DNA from: Streptomyces sp. NBC_01214
GTDB taxonomy: Bacteria > Actinomycetota > Actinomycetes > Streptomycetales > Streptomycetaceae
DNA: 64,000 nt
Assembly: GCF_026340975.1 (NCBI RefSeq)
Contig: NZ_JAPEOS010000002.1
Coordinates: forward strand, 576,501 to 640,500
Direction: 5' to 3'
Made by a program: the position numbers and the translations under genes. Shown here piece by piece: positions 48,715-58,020 of the stretch (position 1 is its first letter; each line of letters starts with the position of its first letter). The notes below the pieces were generated by a model. It had not been told where the DNA came from and did no database searches. It saw only the letters and a list, made by a program, of their open reading frames with translations.

Positions 48715-50309
48715 GGGGCAAGCACCAGCTTTCGCAGGGATTCGGTGTCGGGGAGGTCGGCGACGGCCGCGTCCAGGGCAGCGCCCAGGCGGTCCTGGAA
48801 GCCGTCGGCCGGGTAGCTCAGCGAGGCCGAGTCGGACCAGGACAGCTGCCAGCGGGCGGTGCCGCGGGCCGTCAGCTCGACGGTGACCAGCTGGTTCAGC
48901 GCGCGCCGGACGACGGGGCGGGCGAACTCGCGGGCCGTGCGGCCGGTGGCGGCCGCCGCCTCCTCGGACTTCGGGAAACGGTCGGCGATGCGCCAGCGCA
49001 CCGCCGGGTCGGCGTCGAACGCGTCGAGCACGGCGTCGAGCCCGGGGCCGGCGCCCTCGGCGACGAAGGCCTCGCGGATGTCCTGCGCGCCCTCGCCGAC
49101 GTACTTGGTCATGGACTCGTGGACGAGGTCCTCCCAGTCGACCCGCTTGAGCGCGAGCGCCTCCGGGGTGAGGACGACCGGCTCCAGCGCGGCCAGCGAC
49201 GCGTCGGCGTCGGCCAGCAGCTCCAGGGCCGGCCGGGTGGCCTGACCGCCGCGGCCGTCGTCGGGCAGGGCCTCGATGCGGGCCACGCGCTCGGCGAGCG
49301 CAGGGTGGGAGTCGTAGGGGGAGGCGGGCTCGGTCGACAGTTCCTCGCGCAGCTCGTCCAGGTCGCCCGAGCGCGCGGCCAGGAGCCGGCGCAGGCCGCC
49401 GAAGACCTCGCCCGGCTGGGGCAGCAGGCCGGCGCCCACGCCGAGGGTGGCGTAGGAGCCCATGTAGAAGTCGTGCGCCGAGCCGAGGGCGTTCAGCTCG
49501 CGCAGCGCGGACGCGGCCGAGTCGCGGCCGGCGACCCGGACCGAGGCGAGGTCGGCGGCGAGCTCCTGGCGGCGGGAGGTGGAGAGGGTGGCGCGCATGT
49601 AGAAGTTGCCGTACGCGATGTAGATCTTGGCCATGGCGCGGTACATCGCACCCTCGCCCGTGGTGTCGACGCCCTTGGCCTTCTTGCCCTTGGCGATCCG
49701 CTTCTCGTCCTTGCGCTCCTGCTTCGCGCGCTCCTTGGCCACCTTCTTGTCGGCGCGGTCGTGGAAGTAGCCGATGGTGCGGATCAGCTGGCCGCGGCCG
49801 CGGGCGATCAGCGGGGTCAGGCGCGTATCGAAGTTGGCGTAGTGGCCCATCTCGTGGGCGAGCACCGCGCGCAGCTGCATCTCGTCCAGGCCCGTCATCA
49901 GCGGCAGGCCGATGTAGAGGCGGCGGGTGCCGGGCAGCAGGCCCAGCAGCTTGGCGTCCTCTTCGACGGCCGCGTTCACCTCGTCGATCAGCACGATCTC
50001 GTCGGGAGCGCGGGTGCCGACCTGCTGTGCGATGTCGCGCACGACCGCCCACAGTTCGGGCTCCTGCGCCTCGCTGACCGTGATACCGGCCAGGGGCTCG
50101 CTCTTGGGCGTGCGCAGCATGAACAGGCCGCGCACGATCGGGATGGCGAGGACGACGGAGACCAGCAGCAGCTTGCCCGCGATCGGGCCGTGCAGCGTGG
50201 TGACGACGGCGTAGTCGATGCCGCCGAGGGCGGCCAACAGGAACACGCCGAGCAGGTAGAAGCCTGCGAGCAGGACGAGAGCGCGCAAGGCGCGCAGTGA
50301 AGCGCCCAT
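48711..50309 (-). CDS. M48-family membrane metalloprotease, 532 aa
   Basis: Two N-terminal transmembrane helices, then the zinc motif HEMGH in VLAHEMGHYANFDTRL (about residue 150) and the distal Glu region TSRRQELAADLASVRVAG. The C-terminal 180 residues are not part of the peptidase and hold a helical domain (VHESMTKYVGEGAQDIREAF). HtpX/Ste24-like enzymes degrade misfolded membrane proteins. ATG at 50309 has GGGGGAT 8 bases upstream. Flanked on both sides by paralogous helical membrane proteins. Confidence 0.9.
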   Translation of the reverse strand: MGASLRALRALVLLAGFYLLGVFLLAALGGIDYAVVTTLHGPIAGKLLLVSVVLAIPIVRGLFMLRTPKSEPLAGITVSEAQEPELWAVVRDIAQQVGTRAPDEIVLIDEVNAAVEEDAKLLGLLPGTRRLYIGLPLMTGLDEMQLRAVLAHEMGHYANFDTRLTPLIARGRGQLIRTIGYFHDRADKKVAKERAKQERKDEKRIAKGKKAKGVDTTGEGAMYRAMAKIYIAYGNFYMRATLSTSRRQELAADLASVRVAGRDSAASALRELNALGSAHDFYMGSYATLGVGAGLLPQPGEVFGGLRRLLAARSGDLDELREELSTEPASPYDSHPALAERVARIEALPDDGRGGQATRPALELLADADASLAALEPVVLTPEALALKRVDWEDLVHESMTKYVGEGAQDIREAFVAEGAGPGLDAVLDAFDADPAVRWRIADRFPKSEEAAAATGRTAREFARPVVRRALNQLVTVELTARGTARWQLSWSDSASLSYPADGFQDRLGAALDAAVADLPDTESLRKLVLAP

Positions 50310-50482
50310 ATGGACAGATCCCCCCACGGGATGAAGATGGTGCTGAAGCAGGTGGCGGGGCAGAAGGCCGCCACCGCCGCATCATGCGGCCTGTGATTAC
50401 TTACGGCAACTTTATTGGCCGAAGCTTCGGCCCATCCCGTGGGGTGGGGGCGCGGCGGGGCACTCCGCGACCCGGCCGGACG

Positions 50483-51589
50483 CTACTGCGCCAGCGTCGC
50501 CGGCGACCCGCCGTTCGCCTCGTACCCCGCCACCGCCATCGCCCGGTACACCGCGTACGAGGCGGCCGGGTTCGCCGCCTCCGACCACGGCAGCGCGCCC
50601 ACGTACCCGTCCACGTGCCGCACCTGCTCCATGGCCTCCGCCCACCGCTCCATGCAGACCAGGAACATCAGCAGCATGTGCCGCACGTGCGCCACCATCG
50701 GGTCGTCCTGCCGCGCCGTGTGCACCGCGTACAGCGCGCCCTCCACCGCCCGCGTGGCGACCGCGCCCCGGTAGAAGCTCGGGCTCAGCACGATGTCCGG
50801 CTGGTTCTCGCGCAGCGCGAACATCGGCAGGGCCGCCAGCAGCGATCCCTGCGGGGCGCGCGCCGCGGCCGCGTGCGCGAAGGCGTCGGCCTGCTCCCGC
50901 GAGCCGTGCCACTGCGCACCCCAGTAGTGCAGCGCCGCGAGATGGGCGCCCATGTGGTTCGGGGCCCGGTCGATGACCTTCGCCCACAGCTCGTCGAACT
51001 CCGCCTCCGGGTAGGCCAGTCCGCGCGCGATCGCCAGCTCCGTGATGTACGGGACCGGGTCCCCCGGGGCCAGCAGCGCGGCCTTGCGGCACGCTTCCCG
51101 GGCCTCCTCCAGGATGATCCGGTGGTCCGCCGAGCCGACCCCGCCCGAGTGCCGCCACGCCTGCTGCACCAGCAGCTCCGCGTGCACCTGCGCGCCGCCC
51201 GGGTCCTCCTCCGCCTCCTGCCGCCACGCCCTCAGCCACTGCGCGCCCGTCCCGGGCTGCGCCATCAACTCGAGGGCCGCGGCCCCGCCGAAGGCCTGCA
51301 CGCGCTGCCAGCGCCGCTCGCCCTCCTGCGGGGTCCCGGCGAGCAGCTGCGAGGCCGCCTGCCACCCGCCGGTGCGGCGCACGTTGTCGAGGGCGGCCAT
51401 CAGGTCCTGGTCGGGCCCGGGGATGCGGATGTCCAGCTCTTCCTCCCGGTCGAATCCGTAGTTCGCCGGGTCGGCGGCGTCGGGGCTGCTCGGCGAGACC
51501 AGGCGGATGCCATCGTGCCGGCGCCGTAGGTACGGACTGAGAACGAGCACGATCACGAGCGTCCCGAACACCAACCACAAAATCTCCAT
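50483..51589 (-). CDS. Membrane-anchored helical-repeat protein, paralogue of the 47554 gene, 368 aa
   Basis: N-terminal transmembrane helix (MEILWLVFGTLVIVLVLS), acidic juxtamembrane part, then the same all-helical repeats as the 47554 product (GDPVPYITELAIARGLAYPEAEF; LHYWGAQWHGSREQADAFAH; VRHVDGYVGALPW). ATG at 51589 is preferred; the open frame to 51652 adds an unlikely Pro-rich leader and would overlap the metB promoter. It lies 170 bases upstream of the protease gene on the same strand. Biochemical role unknown. Confidence 0.75.
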   Translation of the reverse strand: MEILWLVFGTLVIVLVLSPYLRRRHDGIRLVSPSSPDAADPANYGFDREEELDIRIPGPDQDLMAALDNVRRTGGWQAASQLLAGTPQEGERRWQRVQAFGGAAALELMAQPGTGAQWLRAWRQEAEEDPGGAQVHAELLVQQAWRHSGGVGSADHRIILEEAREACRKAALLAPGDPVPYITELAIARGLAYPEAEFDELWAKVIDRAPNHMGAHLAALHYWGAQWHGSREQADAFAHAAAARAPQGSLLAALPMFALRENQPDIVLSPSFYRGAVATRAVEGALYAVHTARQDDPMVAHVRHMLLMFLVCMERWAEAMEQVRHVDGYVGALPWSEAANPAASYAVYRAMAVAGYEANGGSPATLAQ

Positions 51590-51663
51590 GCCTCCAGCGA
51601 ACCAGACCGAGGGGGGAGCAGGCCAATAGGGGGCCCGGTACCGGGCGGGCATAGCATCGGACC

Positions 51664-52821
51664 ATGAGCGACGACAGCCACGAGCACCAGAGCTTCGAGA
51701 CCCGCGCGATCCACGCGGGCAATACGGCGGACCCGCTGACCGGCGCGGTCGTGCCCCCGATCTACCAGGTTTCCACCTACAAGCAGGACGGTGTCGGAGG
51801 GCTCCGCGGCGGCTACGAGTACAGCCGCAGCGCCAACCCGACCCGGACCGCGCTGGAGGAGAACCTCGCGGCGCTGGAGGGCGGCCGTCGCGGTCTCGCC
51901 TTCGCGTCCGGACTCGCCGCCGAGGACTGCCTGCTGCGCACGCTGCTCGCCCCGGGCGACCACGTGGTCATCCCGAACGACGCCTATGGCGGAACCTTCC
52001 GCCTCTTCGCGAAGGTCGTCTCCCGCTGGGGCGTCGAGTGGTCGGTGGCCGACACCTCCGACCCCGAGTCGGTACGGGCGGCCCTCACCCCGAAGACGAA
52101 GGTCATCTGGGTCGAGACCCCCTCCAACCCGCTGCTCGGCATCACCGACATCGCCGTGGTCGCCGACATTGCGCGCTCGGCCGGCGCCAAGCTGGTCGTG
52201 GACAACACCTTCGCCTCGCCGTACCTCCAGCAGCCCCTGGCGCTGGGCGCGGACGTCGTCGTGCACTCGCTGACCAAGTACATGGGCGGGCACTCCGACG
52301 TGGTCGGCGGCGCGCTGGTCGCCGCGGACGCGGCGCTGGGCGAGGAGCTGGCCTACCACCAGAACGCGATGGGTGCGGTGGCCGGGCCGTTCGACTCCTG
52401 GGTCGTGCTGCGGGGCATCAAGACCCTGGCCGTGCGCATGGACCGGCACGCGGAGAACGCGGGCAAGATCGTCGAGCTGCTCAAGCGCCACCCGAAGGTC
52501 ACCAAGGTCCTGTACCCGGGCCTGCCCGAGCACCCGGGGCACGAGGTCGCGGCCAAGCAGATGCGCAACTTCGGCGGCATGATCTCCTTCCAGGTCGCCG
52601 GTGGCGAGGAAGAGGCGGTCGCGGTCTGCGGCCGCACCAAGATCTTCACCCTGGCCGAGTCCCTGGGTGGCGTCGAGTCCCTGATCGAGCACCCGGGCCG
52701 CATGACGCACGCGTCGGTGGCCGGCTCGGCGCTGGAGGTCCCGGCGGACCTGATCCGCCTGTCGGTCGGCATCGAGAACGCCGATGACCTCGTGGCGGAC
52801 CTGACCCAGGCCCTGGGCTAG
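51664..52821 (+). CDS. metB: Cystathionine gamma-synthase/lyase family enzyme
   Basis: PLP enzyme of transsulfuration, joining O-acyl-homoserine and cysteine, or splitting cystathionine. PLP Lys in HSLTKYMGGHSDVVGG (about residue 205), YEYSRSANPTRTALEENLA near the N-terminus and TLAESLGGVESLIEHP near the C-terminus. 385 residues. TAGCAT 7-8 bases before the ATG suggests a leaderless message. Synthase and lyase cannot be told apart from sequence alone. Confidence 0.93.
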   Translation: MSDDSHEHQSFETRAIHAGNTADPLTGAVVPPIYQVSTYKQDGVGGLRGGYEYSRSANPTRTALEENLAALEGGRRGLAFASGLAAEDCLLRTLLAPGDHVVIPNDAYGGTFRLFAKVVSRWGVEWSVADTSDPESVRAALTPKTKVIWVETPSNPLLGITDIAVVADIARSAGAKLVVDNTFASPYLQQPLALGADVVVHSLTKYMGGHSDVVGGALVAADAALGEELAYHQNAMGAVAGPFDSWVVLRGIKTLAVRMDRHAENAGKIVELLKRHPKVTKVLYPGLPEHPGHEVAAKQMRNFGGMISFQVAGGEEEAVAVCGRTKIFTLAESLGGVESLIEHPGRMTHASVAGSALEVPADLIRLSVGIENADDLVADLTQALG

Positions 52822-52829
52822 CCCACCCC

Positions 52830-52862
52830 CGCCGGGCCCCACCCGGGCCCGGCGGCCCTTTC
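52830..52862 (+). terminator. Terminator of the cystathionine gamma-synthase gene
   Basis: A 10-bp stem (CGCCGGGCCC at 52830-52839 with 52845-52854) and a 5-base loop, then GGCCCTTT. Confidence 0.65.
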
Positions 52863-53105
52863 CCGGCTCCGCCGCACCGCTTCCGGCTCTGCCGACCGAT
52901 TCCGGCTCCGCCGTGCCCTTTCCGGCTCTGCCGCACCGACTCCGGCTGCGCCGAGCCGCAGTTAGTTGTGTGGGCTCGATTTCAGCCTCGGCTGGGCCAG
53001 TTCCAGCCTCGCCGGAGCCGGGTGGGTTCAGGTGCGGCTGGGGTGGGTCCGGCGGAGCCGGGTGGGCTCGGTGCAGCCGGGAGGGGTTCGGCCGGAGTTG
53101 GGAGG
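52861..53105. repeat. Degenerate tandem repeat, core TTCCGGCTCYGCCG
   Basis: At least five units of about 19-21 bp from 52861 to 52960, each with the core CCGGCTCYGCCG, then a further GC-rich stretch with inverted or altered versions (GGTGCAGCCGGGAGGGG and similar). No gene. Confidence 0.7.
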
Positions 53106-53107
53106 GG

Positions 53108-53362
53108 TTACCAGCCCTGGAGGGGTGGGGAGACTCCGCTCGGCGGGGTGAGCCAGGGGCGGGTCAGGGAGGCCCACACCACGAAGGCCACCGCGGCAGC
53201 GAAGAGCACGGCCCAGCCGAACCCGCGCAGCGCCCGCCGCCGCCGCAACAGCCGGTCGCCCCGAGCCGCGGCCCCCGCCGCGAGCCCCGCCGGCACCGGC
53301 GGGTACGGGCCCTCCAGGAGCCGTTTGACCTGGGCTTCCTTCCGGTCGGGGAGCCCGCTCAC
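53108..53362 (-). CDS. Small membrane protein coupled to the sigma-like gene, 84 aa
   Basis: Polar, Arg-rich N-terminus (VSGLPDRKEAQVKRLLEGPYP) with one transmembrane helix (about 52-68) and a short outside tail. The GTG start overlaps the stop of the sigma-like gene (GTGA). Position and build fit a membrane-bound anti-sigma or accessory factor, but no zinc motif (HxxxCxxC) is present. Confidence 0.65.
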   Translation of the reverse strand: MSGLPDRKEAQVKRLLEGPYPPVPAGLAAGAAARGDRLLRRRRALRGFGWAVLFAAAVAFVVWASLTRPWLTPPSGVSPPLQGW

Positions 53363-53781
53363 ACCGCCTCCCGGTTCCTCAGCGCGGCCACGGCCCGATT
53401 GCACAGCACCCGCACCCGATCCACCGGCATCCCGAGCTGCGCCGCAGCGACCTCCTCCGCGACCCCTTCGTAGAGCCGCAGGACGAGGACGAGCCGCTCC
53501 GGCGGGCTCAGCCGCGCCAGCACCCCGGCGCCACCGTGATGGCGCCAGGCAGTCCGGGCGAAGGCCGTGCACAGTTCCCGGCGGGTGAAGTCGTACGGGT
53601 CGTCCCCGCGCAGGCGCCGCCAGTTCGCGTACGTACGGGCCAGCGCGCCCGCCAACAGCCGCCGGGACGAATCCGGTTCACCGGTCAGTAGGAGCGCGAC
53701 GTGCAGGAGACGCCCGGCCGCGCCCGCGACGAAGGCTTCGAACTCCGCGTAGGAGCCCGCCTGTTGATCAACCACCCGCAT
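53359..53781 (-). CDS. Degenerate ECF sigma-like protein, 140 aa
   Basis: Resembles SigE-family factors: FEAFVAGAAGRLLHVALLLTGE in place of region 2.1, and region 4 with LSPPERLVLVLRLYEGVAEEVAAAQLGMPVDRV. The -10 recognition part of region 2 is shortened and poorly conserved (LAGALARTYANWRRLRG), so promoter binding is doubtful. ATG at 53781 or 53790. Coupled to the 84-residue membrane protein. Confidence 0.75.
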   Translation of the reverse strand: MRVVDQQAGSYAEFEAFVAGAAGRLLHVALLLTGEPDSSRRLLAGALARTYANWRRLRGDDPYDFTRRELCTAFARTAWRHHGGAGVLARLSPPERLVLVLRLYEGVAEEVAAAQLGMPVDRVRVLCNRAVAALRNREAV

Positions 53782-53838
53782 AGTCCACATAGTGCGGGCA
53801 GCGGGGCCGCTCAGGTCAAGAGGCCGGACGGACTCCGC

Positions 53839-54360
53839 TCAGGAGGCGGGACCGGCTTCGGCCACGGCCGCCATGAGTTCCGACAGCGACAGGTTGAAGC
53901 GCGTCAGCAGACCGGTGAAGGACTCCCGCTCGCCCTCGCTCCAGCCCTCCGTCACCCGCGCCATCAGCTCGCGCCGCGAGGAGCGGACCTCCTCCAGCCG
54001 GGCCAGCCCCCGCGGGGACAGCGCGAGCACCACGGCCCGCCCGTCCTCGGGGTGCGAGGTCCGCTTGACCAGACCGCTGTCGACCAGCGGCGCGACCTGT
54101 CGGGTCACCGTCGAGGAGTCGATCCCCATGCCGCCGGCGAGCGCCTTCACGCCCATCGGGCCCTCCAGGTCGAGCCGGTTCAGCAGCAGGTAGGCGGCGC
54201 GGTCCATCGAGTTGCGGGCCTGGCCCACACCGCCCAGACGGGTCTGCTCGGCACGACGGGCGAAGACCGCCACCTGGTGCTGGAGCGCGTCGAGGAGACC
54301 GGCTCCGGCGGGCGCGTCCGGCGCCGCGGGCAGATCGGAATTGGCCGGGGTGGAAGGCAT
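53839..54360 (-). CDS. MarR-family transcriptional regulator, 173 aa
   Basis: Winged helix with AYLLLNRLDLEGPMGVKALAG, GIDSSTVTRQVAPLVDSGLVKRTSHPEDGRAVVLALSPRG, typical of MarR. Likely a small-molecule-responsive repressor. ATG at 54360, 172 bases from the divergent threonine dehydratase-like gene. Confidence 0.9.
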   Translation of the reverse strand: MPSTPANSDLPAAPDAPAGAGLLDALQHQVAVFARRAEQTRLGGVGQARNSMDRAAYLLLNRLDLEGPMGVKALAGGMGIDSSTVTRQVAPLVDSGLVKRTSHPEDGRAVVLALSPRGLARLEEVRSSRRELMARVTEGWSEGERESFTGLLTRFNLSLSELMAAVAEAGPAS

Positions 54361-54531
54361 GGCCGTGGGCTCTCTTCGCGTGGGTCCGACAAGGATGGGG
54401 GACAGAGTACGCGGCCGTGCGGCGGCTCGTACGCCTCGTACGAGAACTGGTACGGCCGGTTGGGGCTCCCGCCCCGCGGGTGTCCCGGATGGCGAGATAT
54501 CGCCCCTCCTGCACCCTGCGAGACTGGCGGC

Positions 54532-55764
54532 ATGAACTACCGCGTGCCCCAGCCCGTCCCCCAGGTCATCCTCGACGACGTCCGGGGGGCCCAGAAGATG
54601 CTGTCCGGCGTCTCGCGGGTCACCGCCATGGAGGGCAGCCGGTACCTCTCCGCACTCACCGGCTCCCCGGTCCACCTCAAGTGCGAGAACCTCCAGCGCA
54701 CCGGCTCCTTCAAGCTCCGCGGCGCCTACGTGCGCATCGCCGGCCTGCGCCCCGAGCAGCGGGCCGCCGGTGTCGTCGCCGCGAGCGCGGGCAACCACGC
54801 GCAGGGCGTGGCGCTGGCCTCCTCCCTCCTCGGGGTCCGCTCGACCGTGTTCATGCCGGTCGGGGCGCCGCTGCCGAAGGTGGCCGCGACCCAGGAGTAC
54901 GGCGCCGACGTGCGCCTGCACGGGCAGGTCGTCGACGAGACCTTCCTGGCCGCCCAGGAGTACGCGGACCGCACCGGCGCGGTGTTCATCCACCCCTTCG
55001 ACCACCGCGACATCATCGCGGGCCAGGGCACGGTCGGCCTGGAGGTCCTGGAGCAGTGCCCGGAGGTGCGGACCATCCTCGTCGGGATCGGCGGCGGCGG
55101 TCTCGCGGCCGGTGTCGCCGTCGCCGTGAAGGCGCTGCGGCCGGACGTGCGGGTCATCGGGGTGCAGGCGGCGGGCGCGGCCGCCTACCCGCCCTCGCTC
55201 AAGGCCGGACATCCGATCTCGATCGACGAGCCGAACACGATGGCCGACGGGATCAAGGTCGGCCGCCCCGGGGACGTCCCCTTCCACATCATCGGCGAGC
55301 TCGTCGACGACGTGCGCACGGTCTCCGAGGACGCCCTTTCCAGTGCCCTGCTGCTCTGCCTGGAGCGGGCCAAGCTGGTGGTCGAACCGGCCGGGTGCAG
55401 CACGGTCGCGGCCCTGCTCAGCGAGCCCGAACTGTACGGCGGTGGCCCGGTGGTGGCCGTTCTGTCCGGCGGCAACGTCGATCCCCTGCTGCTCCAGCGG
55501 ATCCTGCGGCACGGCATGGCGGCGGCGGGCCGCTACCTCTCCCTGCGGCTGCGCGTGGCCGACCGGCCGGGGGCCCTGGCCGGGCTCCTGGCGGTGTTGT
55601 CAGTGGTGGATGCGAACGTGTTGGACGTGAGCCACGTGCGGACGGACCCGCGGCTGGGGCTCACGGAGGTGGAGGTGGAGCTACAGCTGGAGACGAAGGG
55701 ACCGGAGCACTGCGCGGAAGTCGCGCGTTCCCTGCACGGCGCGGGATACAAGGTGATGAGCTAG
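54532..55764 (+). CDS. ilvA: Threonine ammonia-lyase with ACT-type C-terminal domain
   Basis: PLP-dependent deamination of threonine (or serine) to 2-oxobutyrate. PLP Lys in GSFKLRGAYVRI (about residue 61), NHAQGVALASSLLG, and the glycine-rich phosphate loop GIGGGGLAAG. The last 75 residues form one ACT domain (LSLRLRVADRPGALAGLLAVLS) for effector control. Length 410 matches the single-ACT type, catabolic or biosynthetic. ATG at 54532 with only GGCGG upstream. Confidence 0.93.
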   Translation: MNYRVPQPVPQVILDDVRGAQKMLSGVSRVTAMEGSRYLSALTGSPVHLKCENLQRTGSFKLRGAYVRIAGLRPEQRAAGVVAASAGNHAQGVALASSLLGVRSTVFMPVGAPLPKVAATQEYGADVRLHGQVVDETFLAAQEYADRTGAVFIHPFDHRDIIAGQGTVGLEVLEQCPEVRTILVGIGGGGLAAGVAVAVKALRPDVRVIGVQAAGAAAYPPSLKAGHPISIDEPNTMADGIKVGRPGDVPFHIIGELVDDVRTVSEDALSSALLLCLERAKLVVEPAGCSTVAALLSEPELYGGGPVVAVLSGGNVDPLLLQRILRHGMAAAGRYLSLRLRVADRPGALAGLLAVLSVVDANVLDVSHVRTDPRLGLTEVEVELQLETKGPEHCAEVARSLHGAGYKVMS

Positions 55765-55779
55765 GGAGGCGTCCCCGAA

Positions 55780-55846
55780 CGTCCGCGGCCGTCCGCGGCC
55801 GTCCACGGCGTGCGCGGCCGTCCGCAGCCTCCGCGGCCGTGCCTTG
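55780..55846. repeat. Short GC-rich repeat, core GCGGCCGTCC
   Basis: About six close copies of a 10-14-bp unit (GTCCGCGGCC and variants) in the 200-base gap between threonine dehydratase and the ABC transporter genes. Confidence 0.75.
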
Positions 55847-55980
55847 TACTGCCCTGCCGTATCCGACCGCCCGGACATCCCCCGTTCGGCCGAGCAGGAC
55901 CTGCCCGGCACTCATAGGATTTGCGTAGAAATGCCCTGAATATCCTGATTCTACTGGCCCGATTCACTGGGAGAATCCAT

Positions 55981-57015
55981 ATGCCAGGCGCTATCTACGC
56001 CGAAGGTCTGGTCAAGACCTTCGGCGATGTACGGGCTCTCGACGGCGTGGACCTCGACGTCCCCGAAGGCACCGTCCTGGGTCTGCTCGGCCCGAACGGT
56101 GCGGGCAAGACCACGACCGTACGCGTGCTGACCACCCTCCTGCGGCCCGACAGCGGCAAGGCCGTCGTCGCCGGCATAGACGTGCTCAGGCACCCCAACG
56201 AAGTCCGCCGCGCCATCGGCCTCTCCGGCCAGTTCGCGGCCGTCGACGAGTACCTGACCGGCCGCGAGAACCTCCAGATGGTCGGCCAGCTCTACCAGAT
56301 GAAGGCCAGGGCGGCCAAAGCCCGGGCCACCGAACTCCTCGAACGCTTCAACCTCTCCGACGCCGCGGACCGCACGGCCAAGACGTACTCCGGCGGCATG
56401 CGCAGGCGCCTGGACCTCGCGGCCGCCCTCGTCGTCAGCCCGCCCGTGATGTTCATGGACGAGCCGACCACCGGGCTCGACCCCCGCAACCGCCAGCAGT
56501 TGTGGGGCATCATCCAGGAACTGGTCGCCGGCGGCACCACCCTGCTCCTCACCACCCAGTACCTGGAGGAGGCCGACCACCTCGCGCACGACATCTGCGT
56601 GGTCGACCACGGCAAGGTCATCGCCCGCGGCACCTCCGACCAGCTCAAGGCCCGTACCGGCGGCGAGCGCGTGGAGGTCGTCGTCCACGAGCGGCAGCAC
56701 ATCGCCACCGCGCGCGAGGTGCTCGCCGGCTTCGGCAAGGGCGAGACCACGGTCGAGGAGCACACCCGCAAACTGACCGTGCCCGTGTCCGGCGGCGCCA
56801 AGCTGCTCGCCGAGGTCATCCGCGAACTCGACGGCCGGGGCATCGAGATCGACGACATAGGCCTGCGCCGCCCGACCCTCGACGACGTGTTCATCTCCCT
56901 GACCGGGCACGCCGCCGAACGGGACGCCGACGAGAACGGCGAGGAGAACGGCGACGGGGCGGCCGGTCCCGGGACCAAGGGCCGCAGGGCGGCCCGCAAG
57001 GAGGTGGCGAAGTGA
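55981..57015 (+). CDS. ABC exporter ATP-binding protein (DrrA family)
   Basis: Walker A GPNGAGKTTTVRVL (about residues 38-51), signature YSGGMRRRLDLAAAL, Walker B VMFMDEPTTGLDP, and the DrrA-type C-terminal domain (VVVHERQHIATAREVLAGF) that distinguishes drug exporters such as DrrA. ATG at 55981 has GGGAGA 6-7 bases upstream; an open frame back to 55921 is less likely. Stop overlaps the permease gene. No biosynthetic cluster nearby, so the cargo is unknown. Confidence 0.94.
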   Translation: MPGAIYAEGLVKTFGDVRALDGVDLDVPEGTVLGLLGPNGAGKTTTVRVLTTLLRPDSGKAVVAGIDVLRHPNEVRRAIGLSGQFAAVDEYLTGRENLQMVGQLYQMKARAAKARATELLERFNLSDAADRTAKTYSGGMRRRLDLAAALVVSPPVMFMDEPTTGLDPRNRQQLWGIIQELVAGGTTLLLTTQYLEEADHLAHDICVVDHGKVIARGTSDQLKARTGGERVEVVVHERQHIATAREVLAGFGKGETTVEEHTRKLTVPVSGGAKLLAEVIRELDGRGIEIDDIGLRRPTLDDVFISLTGHAAERDADENGEENGDGAAGPGTKGRRAARKEVAK

Positions 57016-57887
57016 CCCTCACCTCCCCGACCCCGGGCGCCTCTCCGCACCGCGAACTCGCGGCGCCCCGTCCGCGCGGCGGCGTCGTCCAGAGCGTGAA
57101 CGACTCCCTCGTGATCGCCAAGCGCAACCTGATCCGGATGTCACGGATCCCCGAGATGATCATCTTCGGCGTGATCCAGCCGGTCATGTTCGTCGTCCTG
57201 TTCAGCTACGTCTTCGGCGGCTCGATCAGCGTCGGCGGCAACACCTCACCCGCCGCCTACCGCGAGTTCCTGATGGCCGGCATCTTCGCCCAGACCGTCA
57301 CCTTCGCCACCGCCGGCGCGGGCGCGGGCATCGCGGACGACATGCACAAGGGCCTGATCGACCGCTTCCGCTCCCTGCCCATGGCGCGCGGCGCGGTCCT
57401 CACCGGCCGCACCCTCGCCGACCTCGTCCAGACCACGTTCACCCTGATCATCCTGGCGATCGTGGCCCTCCTCGTCGGCTGGCGCACCCACACCAGCTTC
57501 GGCGAGGTCCTCGCCGGCTTCGGCCTGCTGCTCCTGCTCGGCTACGCCTTCTCCTGGATCGGCGCCCTGATTGGGCTGTCGGTGCGCACCCCCGAGGCGG
57601 CCACCTCGGGCGGGCTGATCTGGCTCTTCCCGCTGACGTTCATCTCGAACGCCTTCGTCCCCGCCGAGAACATGCCGCCCTTCCTGCGCACCATCGCGGA
57701 GTGGAACCCGTTCAGCGCCACCGTGCAGGCGGCCCGCGAGCTCTTCGGGAACCTTCCGGAGGGCTATCCGGTCCCGGACGCCTGGCCCATGCAGCACCCG
57801 ATCACGGCGTCCATCCTCTGGTCGGTGCTGATCGTCGTGGTCTTCCGGTCCCTATCGGTGCGCAAGTACCGCTCGGCGACCGCGTAG
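57012..57887 (+). CDS. ABC-2 type permease (DrrB family)
   Basis: Six membrane helices; conserved RNLIRMSRIPEMIIFGVIQPVMF in the N-terminus, DRFRSLPMARGAVLTGRT in the coupling helix, and FVPAENMPPFLRTIAEWNPFS near the end, all of the DrrB/ABC-2 family. The GTG at 57012 overlaps the ATPase stop, so the two are coupled. Confidence 0.93.
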   Translation: MTLTSPTPGASPHRELAAPRPRGGVVQSVNDSLVIAKRNLIRMSRIPEMIIFGVIQPVMFVVLFSYVFGGSISVGGNTSPAAYREFLMAGIFAQTVTFATAGAGAGIADDMHKGLIDRFRSLPMARGAVLTGRTLADLVQTTFTLIILAIVALLVGWRTHTSFGEVLAGFGLLLLLGYAFSWIGALIGLSVRTPEAATSGGLIWLFPLTFISNAFVPAENMPPFLRTIAEWNPFSATVQAARELFGNLPEGYPVPDAWPMQHPITASILWSVLIVVVFRSLSVRKYRSATA

Positions 57888-57936
57888 GGCCCGTAGGGAC
57901 GCGGGACGCCGGACGTCGGACGCCGGTACCAGCAGG

Positions 57937-57982
57937 AATGCGCGATGCCCGACCGGAAGGATCCGGTCGGGCATCGCGCATT
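57937..57982. terminator. Bidirectional terminator between the ABC permease and greA
   Basis: A perfect 20-bp stem (57937-57956 and 57963-57982) with a 6-base loop, between converging genes. Starts AAT, ends ATT. Confidence 0.88.
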
Positions 57983-58020
57983 GTCGGTCAGGTTACGAAG
58001 AAAGCGGTGACCGAGGGTGA

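Noticed and set aside
48715..50385. Upstream extension of the 47554 gene over the M48 protease gene to give 943 residues
   Set aside because: The extension is the protease gene read in another frame; GTG at 48714, overlapping the protease stop, is the natural start.
53701..54531. N-terminal extension of threonine dehydratase across the MarR gene
   Set aside because: The extension lies antisense to the MarR gene; the enzyme starts naturally at MNYRVPQP, position 54532.
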